Assembly (NCBI RefSeq): GCF_031143425.1
Contig: NC_090437.1
Span: forward strand, 1,174,192,863 to 1,174,256,862
From: Pleurodeles waltl
Lineage: Eukaryota; Chordata; Amphibia; Caudata; Salamandridae
Reading direction: 5' to 3'
DNA length: 64,000 nt
A model generated the notes under the pieces. The model was not told the DNA's origin. It did not search any database and worked only from the letters and a program-made list of their open reading frames with translations. This document shows positions 57,409-64,000 of this stretch, piece after piece; positions within the stretch are counted from its first letter, which is position 1, and each line of letters starts with the position of its first letter. The position numbers and the translations under genes were made by a program.

Positions 57409-58702
57409 GCGAAAGGGGGCACTTTCATCTCTACCCCTTGTGCTGCATCCTCATCAAAGTGACCACCATTTACTTAAGGTACTGTTATTCTTAATTAAAT
57501 GACTGGATAATCTAGGAGTCATAAGGATCATCCCGTTTATTCAACAAGTACTTTACTACAAAATGCAGCTATGCAGATAGCACTATTACTGATTTTTCAA
57601 GTCTTGAAATATTAAGCATAGTGTTTACAAAACAAAACGAAACCTGATATTGGCAAAGTTAATTTAGAAAGAAGAGCTAAACCAGCAAGAAGAGTTCATA
57701 AGGTTAGCCTTTCAATTCAACAATAATTTTTCAAGGAAAAAATATAAAGCACACATTATGAACCTTTTCTGAGAGGAAAGGTCAAGAAGACACAATCAAT
57801 CACATGACAGATATTCCTGGAAGGAAAGGAAAATAAATGTGTCTTTTACCAGCATTATTTCATGAGAGGCAAGCACAGGTTATGAACAGCGACCTTTTCT
57901 GAGAGGGAAGGTCAAGAAAATCAATCTATCACACACAAGTATTTCATCTATGAGGATCTATTTTTAAATAACACAAGTTAATCCTCTATACTGACAATAA
58001 TGCAAAATGAATGCACAAGAAAATAAACAGGTCTTTTTCTGATGACATTTTATGAAAGGCAGCTCTGAAACGGAACATTCTTATTATATTTAACTGTGTG
58101 GAAGCGCGCACAATTACATGAGGAGCATATCTCATTAACTTTTAATCCACAAGAGGTTGTACTTTGCGAATTACCTCAGCTTTAGTGGAGTTTTTGAAAC
58201 GGTTGAGGATCATCTGTACTTCGGTTTCAAATGCAGTTTCACTGAATTGTCTTACTCCAGCAATTGGACCTGCATATTGTTGTAACGCTGACAGGCACAG
58301 CATGAACGTTTAAGAAGCATTGGTAATGATATTAGCCTGTTGGTGGTAACGCTGACAGGCACAGCTCTTTCCTGCTTGTGGCATTGTGGGAAATTTACTG
58401 TTCTCAGGGCTTTTCCTCTAAATCGGCCTACTGTTCTCAGGGCTTTTCCTCTAAATCGGCCTACTGTTCTCAGGGCTTTTCCTCTAAATCGGCTGCAACA
58501 CTAGATTGTGCATTTTCTTTAATGTCTTTATAAATATGCATTCAACTGTTACTATTTAGATTTAATCACATGTGATGATTGCTATATTTATTTTCTAACT
58601 TTTTAATGTTTATAGTTGCACTTTGAGAATACACTTGATAGTATATAGTAATTGCTATATTTTATACATACATAACTATTTAAATCACACTATCCTTTAG
58701 AA
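57409..58702 (+). repeat. 5' leader with direct repeats
   Basis: The leader is 1.3 kb before gag. ACCTTTTCTGAGAG plus GGTCAAGAA recurs at 57762 and 57892 (130 bp apart). GTAACGCTGACAGGCACAGC occurs at about 58282 and 58345. A 33 bp unit, CTGTTCTCAGGGCTTTTCCT with its continuation, is present three times in tandem at 58396-58493. The leader of such elements carries packaging and translation signals; a role for the repeats is unknown. Confidence 0.75.
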
Positions 58703-60613
58703 ATGGCTGCAGCGGGCATGTCCCAGCCAATTCCATTTTTAAATGAAACTGGAGAACCTAACATCCCATGGAAAGAATGGTTCAAAATTTTTGAATCATA
58801 TTTAATTGCCATTGGTGGAGATAAATTCAACCCACTCAGGAAACAACACATATTGTTACACAATTTAGGGACGCACGGCAGAAAAATTTATGATACGTTA
58901 CCTGAACCTGATTTTCCAGATGGACAAGTACAGGATGAGTATGTCACCACATATATGAAATTGGAAAAACAGTTTGGAGACAGAGTAAATGTGGTCTTAG
59001 AACGTCATAAATTTTTCTGTCGTTCCCAAGGCAAACAAGAGAGTGTGACTAATTACGTTGCTGCTCTAAGGGGATTGAGTACATTATGTAACTTTGGGAA
59101 TCTTAATGACTCACTGATTCGAGACCAAATAGTCCGTTGTTCTAGTAATGTAAAAATTCAGGAAAAATTACTACAAAAACAACCTGATCTGCAGGAAGCA
59201 GTGGAAATAGCAAAATCCATTGAGCACACACAGCTATGTTTACAAGAAATCAGATCTCCTTCTGCTTCTTCTGATCAAGTTGCAGAGATTAAGGTAAATG
59301 CAGAAGAAGAAAAAGTTATGAAAATTAAAACTGGAGGTAAACAACCTATAAAAACCACTAATCCCACAACAGGATTAAAATGTTACCGCTGTGGGAGCAG
59401 CACTCATTTGGCGAACTCTACCTTTTGTCAAGCCAGGACAGCCATATGTAGAAAATGTAATAAAAAAGGCCATTTTGCCAGAGTGTGTAGGGAGGTGTCT
59501 AAATTTGATAATCAATATGAGCATAAAAAGGTAGATGATTCTCAAGAAGTTAAAAAGATAATACTGCAGGTTAAAAAGGAACAGGAAAATTCTTTTCAAT
59601 ATCCTCAGTGTAATATTTCCCTTGATGGCAGTCCAGTAACAGTTTTCGCTGACTCTTGCTCACCCTTTACAATCATAAATGAACTGGATTTTAAAGGTAT
59701 TGGTAAAGAAATGTCCGCCAGATTGTCAAAACCAGACATTAATCCCAAGGGTTATAACAAAGACCCCATCCCTCTTAAAGGGATGTTCAAGGCTTTAATA
59801 TCATTTAAGGGTCGTACCACTGTAGGGAAAGTTTATGTAGTTGAAAAAGGATCCAGTTTACTGGGTTGGCAGCATCAGAAGGAGTTGGGAATCAAACTGG
59901 ACCCTAATAATCCGGAACAAGTGCTGCTAATGGACAAAAATAACTCTAATGAGTTGATTTTCCAGGAATTTCCTGAGATTTTTACTGAAAAGTTAGGTCT
60001 ACTGGCAGGCTTCCAACATAAAATTAAATTAAAACCTAAGGCTAAACCTATAGTACATAAAACTAGACAAATTCCACACTTACTTAGAGACCCTCTTAAA
60101 AAGGAACTTAAGAGACTAGAATCTCTAGGAATTATTCAACCAATTGAGAGTTCAGAAAGGTTATCTCCCATCGTAATTGCCAAGAAACATAATTGTGACG
60201 ACATTAGGGTGTGCATTGATTTGAGAGATTTGAACAGAAACATTTGGGTGGAAAGACATCCACTTCCTGTTATTCATGAAATATTAAGCACCATGGGGGA
60301 GGCAGCATGTTTTTCCGTGCTGGATCTCTCCAGCGCATACCACCAGGTTGAACTTCACCCAGATTCCAAATGGCTCACAGCTTTCACTACACCCCTAGGA
60401 TCGTATATGTTCAATAGAATGCCATTCGGGCTTGCATCAGCTGCGGCCGTATTTCAAAAAAGTGTTGAAAAGATGATGCTTGGATCAAAAAGGTATGAAA
60501 TCTGGTCCTTTATTGGAGCATCCCATCCACAGCCAACTACACTCTTCTCCTCTCAGCTCTGCTCTCCTCAAACCTTTCTAACATTCCATATTCTACATGA
60601 TGTCAGACTATGA
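58703..60613 (+). CDS. Gag-protease-RT(N-terminal) polyprotein of the Ty3-type element
   Basis: A 636-codon uninterrupted frame. Residues 1-185 are capsid-like (WKEWFKIFESYL, RHKFFCRSQGK). Two zinc knuckles follow: C227-C242 (CX2CX4HX6C) and C249-C262 (CX2CX4HX4C). The protease region has FADSCSPFTIINE (D317), where the usual DSG/DTG glycine is cysteine. RT starts near residue 430, with KTRQIPHLLRDPLKKELKRL, IRVCIDLRDLNR, LDLSSAYHQVE (first catalytic aspartate D541) and MPFGLASAAAVFQ. True RT sequence stops at about residue 593; the last ~43 residues come from inverted foreign sequence, so YxDD is absent. Fused gag-pol in one frame is common in this group. The ORF is likely young and could still make Gag. 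Confidence 0.9.
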   Translation: MAAAGMSQPIPFLNETGEPNIPWKEWFKIFESYLIAIGGDKFNPLRKQHILLHNLGTHGRKIYDTLPEPDFPDGQVQDEYVTTYMKLEKQFGDRVNVVLERHKFFCRSQGKQESVTNYVAALRGLSTLCNFGNLNDSLIRDQIVRCSSNVKIQEKLLQKQPDLQEAVEIAKSIEHTQLCLQEIRSPSASSDQVAEIKVNAEEEKVMKIKTGGKQPIKTTNPTTGLKCYRCGSSTHLANSTFCQARTAICRKCNKKGHFARVCREVSKFDNQYEHKKVDDSQEVKKIILQVKKEQENSFQYPQCNISLDGSPVTVFADSCSPFTIINELDFKGIGKEMSARLSKPDINPKGYNKDPIPLKGMFKALISFKGRTTVGKVYVVEKGSSLLGWQHQKELGIKLDPNNPEQVLLMDKNNSNELIFQEFPEIFTEKLGLLAGFQHKIKLKPKAKPIVHKTRQIPHLLRDPLKKELKRLESLGIIQPIESSERLSPIVIAKKHNCDDIRVCIDLRDLNRNIWVERHPLPVIHEILSTMGEAACFSVLDLSSAYHQVELHPDSKWLTAFTTPLGSYMFNRMPFGLASAAAVFQKSVEKMMLGSKRYEIWSFIGASHPQPTTLFSSQLCSPQTFLTFHILHDVRL

Positions 60614-60680
60614 CATCAGCCTGAGAGCAGAGCAAAGAGAACAATCTACATTAATTTGACAATTGATTATATACCACACA
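60477..60680 (-). repeat. LTR of the inverted second element (~204 bp)
   Basis: On the minus strand it starts TGTGTGGTATATAATC directly after the purine tract AGGAGGGAGG (60681-60690). It contains AATAAA (60509-60514) and probably ends CCAAGCA at 60477. It abuts the RT reading frame of the host element. The end at 60477 is inferred from the TG...CA rule and from where RT similarity stops. Confidence 0.65.
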
Positions 60681-60786
60681 CCTCCCTCCTAAAAATAAAA
60701 TTGATCCAGACAACTATATACAAAGTTTGGAAGAATTTACAATAGAATAGATAACAAAATACAATGCATAAAAAAAAACAATACTC

Positions 60787-62430
60787 TTAACAATTTCCAA
60801 TGAATTTTACAATTCTATTAAGATTCCATATTCTACCATCTTTTATCTTTACAGCACTTCTGAATAGTTTAACAACTTCAAAAGGACCTTGGAATTTACT
60901 CTTGCCTTTACTCAATGTCGTTTTTTTTATCAATACCTGATCTCCAATCTTTATGTCAAGCTCACATACACCCTTCTTGTGGTCATAATACAATTTCCTT
61001 TTTTGCACATTAACACTTTCATGCACATTCTTCTCATCCATTATGTTTTGATCCATTTCTTTCTTCCTCCAACACACCCACGCAGGTGCAAGTGATGTGT
61101 TAGCCTTCCGACCTCTGAAAAGTTCGAAAGGGACCTTTCCTGTTGTAGAATGAGGAGTCACCCTATAAGCGTAAAGAAATCCTTTTAAGCCTTCCTTCCA
61201 GTCTCTATTTGAAGCATTCTCTAGTTGTATACATTCTTTCACGCACCTGTTGAATCTTTCAATTATTCCATTGCCTTCGGGATGGTAAAGAGAACATCTT
61301 TTGTGCCTTATACCAGACTTCCCAAAGAACTCACTCATTTCTCTTGAGACAAACTGCGGTCCGTTGTCCGTGACAACAGTATCAGGAAAACCTTCACGTC
61401 CAAAAATGTCGTTGAGAAACTCAATTATTCTCTTGGTTTCAGTACTGTGACATATGCCAATCTCAGCCCATCTGGAAAAATGATCAATAAGCACTAACAA
61501 ATAAGTGACACCACCCCTACCATGTAACGGACCCACAATGTCCACCGCAATTTCTTGCCATGGTTTTAGTGGCATGTCTCTTACACACATTGGAGGTACT
61601 CTTGTTTTATAAACTTTGTCACTATTGCAACATTCAATACATTCTCTCACAACCCTCTCCACTCTCAAATCCATTCCCGGCCACCAATAGTCCAGACGAA
61701 TTCTAGCCTTTGTTCTGCTCATTCCTTGATGACCAACATGCCCAAGACTCACAATTCTATCTCTCAAAACCATAGGAACCACTAATCTCAGACCTCGTAA
61801 CAACAAACCATCCTGAATAGATAATTCATCCTTTACCTTCCAATAGCCACACAATTCCGCATCCTTTTTGGCATCATGTGTCCAACCACTTCTGATCTTT
61901 TCACACACACGTTGCAAAACCTCATCCTCTGCAACCGCTTTCTCCCATTCTTTCTGTTCTACAATACCACCTGTCACACTGCACACAGAAACATCCTTAA
62001 AACCATACTCACTCGAACTCTCTTCCGCATTTGAACTCAATCTGGAGAGACAATCCGCTACTCTATTATACGAACCAGGAACATAATGCACAGTGTAATC
62101 ATACTCTTGTAAACTAATCACCCATTTACTCACCCTTCCTGAAATAGAATCTAACCCTTTCCTCATGAATACCTCAACTAAAGGTTTGTGGTCAGTAAAA
62201 ACTTCAAATTTTCTCCCCCACACAAAATTTCTAAGTTTGTTAACTGCCCAATGTACACACAAAGCCTCTTTTTCAATTGTTGAGTAGTTGAACTCCGGTC
62301 CCCGTAACGTCCTAGAGCAAAACACTATGGGTTTGCGAATCAAATCCTCATTCTCTTGTAACAACACAGCTCCTAAACCTTTTTCACTCGCATCAGTCAT
62401 GATTACACTTTTCTTCTCACAATTCAGAAT
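60787..62430 (-). CDS. RNase H and integrase of a second Ty3-type element, 5'-truncated, inverted
   Basis: The minus frame is open from at least 62400 (first ATG) to 60787, 537 codons, and stays open a little further upstream (NCEKKSVI before the ATG), so the true protein began in RT. RNase H: MTDASEKGLGAVL (D3), IEKEALCVHW (E43), FTDHKPL (D70), VADCLSRL (D116). Integrase zinc domain: HVGH (221-224) and CIEC (254-257). Catalytic core: AVDIVGPL (D287), VTDNGPQF (D345), ERFNR (E381), with 35 residues between the last two. A C-terminal GDQVLIKK...KFQGPFEVV domain follows. All catalytic residues are present and there are no stops, so the fragment is young. It is related to, but distinct from, the host element's own integrase. 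Confidence 0.9.
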   Translation of the reverse strand: MLNCEKKSVIMTDASEKGLGAVLLQENEDLIRKPIVFCSRTLRGPEFNYSTIEKEALCVHWAVNKLRNFVWGRKFEVFTDHKPLVEVFMRKGLDSISGRVSKWVISLQEYDYTVHYVPGSYNRVADCLSRLSSNAEESSSEYGFKDVSVCSVTGGIVEQKEWEKAVAEDEVLQRVCEKIRSGWTHDAKKDAELCGYWKVKDELSIQDGLLLRGLRLVVPMVLRDRIVSLGHVGHQGMSRTKARIRLDYWWPGMDLRVERVVRECIECCNSDKVYKTRVPPMCVRDMPLKPWQEIAVDIVGPLHGRGGVTYLLVLIDHFSRWAEIGICHSTETKRIIEFLNDIFGREGFPDTVVTDNGPQFVSREMSEFFGKSGIRHKRCSLYHPEGNGIIERFNRCVKECIQLENASNRDWKEGLKGFLYAYRVTPHSTTGKVPFELFRGRKANTSLAPAWVCWRKKEMDQNIMDEKNVHESVNVQKRKLYYDHKKGVCELDIKIGDQVLIKKTTLSKGKSKFQGPFEVVKLFRSAVKIKDGRIWNLNRIVKFIGNC

Positions 62431-62788
62431 TAGAAGAGAAAATCATCAAAACAATTACAAAAAAAGATACAATACTAAACATGGTACTAAACAACAACAG
62501 TGGAAAGTGGGGGATAAGGTTTATGTTAAAAATCCTGTAAGGGGTTTTTGTCCGAATATGCGAGGCACTAAATTTTCCGGTCCTTTTGATATTGCCAAAG
62601 TGAAAAACAATGTGGTTACGTTAACAAATGGTCAGTGTTGGAGTATGGACAGGATTGTCCAACAGCCATCAGCCCTCGTGAGGAGTGAAGGAAATTCCAT
62701 GGAGAATGGCGAGAGTGAGGAGATTCAGCAGAGACGTGACGTCGGTACAGAGAGTACCAATAGAACTTCTTTTAAAACATCGATGTAG
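62430..62788 (+). pseudogene. Integrase C-terminal remnant of the host LTR element
   Basis: The plus frame resumes with NHQNNYKKRYNTKHG, then VGDKVYVKNPVRGFCPNM, KFSGPFDIAKVKNN and QCWSMDRIVQQP, ending at a stop at 62786-62788. This is the post-core domain of a Ty3-type integrase. The zinc domain and catalytic core are missing and replaced by the inverted fragment. The junction lies at about 62425-62435. Confidence 0.85.
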
Positions 62789-62892
62789 TGTATGTCCAAT
62801 TATCTATTGAATGTATATATTTAAGACATCAATGTAGGTATGTCAAATTATTATTGAATGTATATATTTTTGATCACTTTGTATATATTGTG

Positions 62893-62908
62893 TGTGGAAG
62901 GGAAGATG
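62893..62908 (+). other. Polypurine tract of the host LTR element
   Basis: TGTGGAAGGGAAGATG directly precedes the 3' LTR start and includes GGAAGGGAAGA, the usual plus-strand priming purine run. Confidence 0.7.
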
Positions 62909-63189
62909 TGTTGTAATTTAGTTGTAATATTTTAAGGTAGCAACATGTAATTACATGTAGGCAGATTTTGTTAGATTAGAGGTTATGACATATTTAAATA
63001 TAAGTGGTACGTTCCCCCCCCCACCTTCCCTTTAGAATGGAATGTTCTGACTGTTAGGTAGAGGAGTTCACAATAGAATGTTGGGAGAGAGAGCTGAGAG
63101 AAGAGGAGATGTGAAGAGCTGATGAGGAGAAGTGGAGATGAAAATAAAGCGTGATTCTAAAGAACCATTGATCTTTTTTCATTATAACA
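62909..63189 (+). repeat. 3' LTR (281 bp)
   Basis: Identical to 57110-57389 except for one additional C in the homopolymer. It is followed by the AAAGG duplication. Confidence 0.95.
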
Positions 63190-63194
63190 AAAGG

Positions 63195-64000
63195 CTTGTT
63201 GCCTCCCTGGCGATGCTGAGGGAGGCTTTCAAGGTCATAATTTGCAGGGTCTGCATCGCAAAACAATCGGGAATACTCGAAATGATATGAGTGAAATTAG
63301 CCACGCTGGAAGTCCGCGCTCATAAATCAGACTTTTATGTGACATGTAATACATGGGCCCTCGCTACTATCAGAGAAAAACTCCTGGCTTACGATGAGAA
63401 GGCCAAGAGTGAACCCCACTACCTCCACTGGTAAGCAGCTGCAAGCGCAATTGCTCTGGGAAGACACTAGCAACTATGGTCTGGAAACCCTGGGCTGCTG
63501 CCTATGTGATGGAGCTTGTTGATGATCAGCAGATTAGCCAACCGGCACCTGATGATCTGCTACAGACAATGACATCCATATATTCACACCTCTGCAGTGC
63601 CACTGTAATACCTGATGCAGCATCCCTAGCCACCTATCTAGACAACTGCTGTGGTTTGACCCGGCCCATGGCGTGCACCGAGATGCTCTCTTCACGGTGG
63701 AGGAGGTAACTCAGGTGATTCAGAACTTCCCCGGAGACAAAGAGCTGGGGCTGGATGAACTCACCACCTCCTTCTTTAAGAAATATGTGGCCCTCCTGGC
63801 CCCTCATCTCTGTATATGAGCACTCTATAAGGTCCAATGTGCTACCAACATCCCTACACAAGGCGGTCATTGTAACAATGCTAAAACCTGATAAAACCCC
63901 CAACCACCGAGACTTTTACTGCCCGCTGTGATTATTGTTGACAACAAAATATTTGCCAAACTCCTAGCCAATAGTCTGCCTTCCCTACTTGCGGATATTG
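63195..64000 (+). pseudogene. L1 ORF2 linker and RT start, continuing past the window
   Basis: Immediately after the duplication, the plus strand reads RLVASLAMLREAFKVIICRV then a charged linker, and DKELGLDELTTSFFKKYVAL (about 63737-63795), the start of L1 RT. AVIVTMLKPDKTPNHRDFY (about 63866-63920) and NKIFAKLLANSLPSLL (about 63944-63991) follow. Stops and frameshifts interrupt. The window ends within RT, so YxDD is not reached. Confidence 0.82.

Larger units (their letters stand above)
57110..63189 (+). mobile_element. Young Ty3-type LTR retrotransposon with chimeric pol (6.1 kb)
   Basis: Two LTRs (280 and 281 bp) differ only by one C in a homopolymer. Target duplications AAAGG are perfect. 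Between them lie a primer-binding site, a repeat-rich 5' leader, an intact gag-protease-RT frame, an inverted fragment of another element, the element's own integrase C-terminus and a purine tract. Near-identical LTRs mean very recent insertion. The loss of half of pol means that it cannot move on its own, though LTRs, leader and gag could still allow trans-mobilisation. That possibility is an inference. Confidence 0.93.

Noticed and set aside
60889..62086. Plus-strand short frames inside 60787-62430
   Set aside because: Shadows of the minus-strand RNase H-integrase frame.

Overview
This window looks like vertebrate genomic DNA from a species with a very large, repeat-filled genome. A salamander, most likely a newt, fits best. 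The evidence is one clearly vertebrate secreted-protease exon (HTRA3 exon 1, + strand, 15824-16259) set in tens of kilobases of decayed and young transposons: DIRS, a Gmr1-like Ty3 element with integrase before reverse transcriptase, L1, several kilobase-scale solo LTRs, and small inverted-repeat elements. The species call is an inference; no sequence search was possible. I see no prokaryotic features, CRISPR array, rRNA or tRNA gene.

Layout. 1-11896 is a repeat pile: a 0.9 kb multi-hairpin MITE, a truncated DIRS element (gag 4773-5834, RT to 6836) split by a solo LTR (2616-4356), then a minus-strand Gmr1-like fossil (gag, integrase, RT) with its 5' LTR at about 10015-11896 and a hAT MITE carrying a perfect 8 bp target duplication (9259-9602). 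11897-15823 is the upstream region of HTRA3 and holds no recognisable repeat protein.

From 16260 the sequence is probably the long first intron of HTRA3; no later HTRA3 exon is recognisable in the remaining 47.7 kb. It contains two copies of a family built from a unique 5' segment plus a roughly 10 bp CCACTCTATG minisatellite (about 16560-18131 and 45540-49515). It also holds many-hairpin MITEs (22150-22620, 23466-24162, 30065-30221, 30554-31617, 36743-37127, 38049-38955, 39850-40310). A solo LTR (26894-35423) is split by a nearly full-length minus-strand L1 (27143-34135), which is itself split by two MITEs. A 2.9 kb LTR-like unit with an internal 90 bp minisatellite lies at 41392-44288, followed by a second solo LTR (45621-47805), a 0.7 kb purine-rich tract, and two copies of a GC-rich tandem-repeat family (24180-25300 and 52390-54340).

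The right end (54342-64000) is a plus-strand L1 interrupted by a very young Ty3-type LTR retrotransposon (57110-63189). Its LTRs differ only in the length of one C run, and it is flanked by AAAGG duplications. Its pol is a chimera: an intact gag-protease-RT reading frame runs into an inverted, equally intact RNase H-integrase fragment of a second related element, then resumes with its own integrase C-terminus. Insertion of the second element followed by a single deletion explains this.

Most of the many open reading frames here are by-products of low-complexity sequence. The only host protein-coding segment I can support is the HTRA3 exon.
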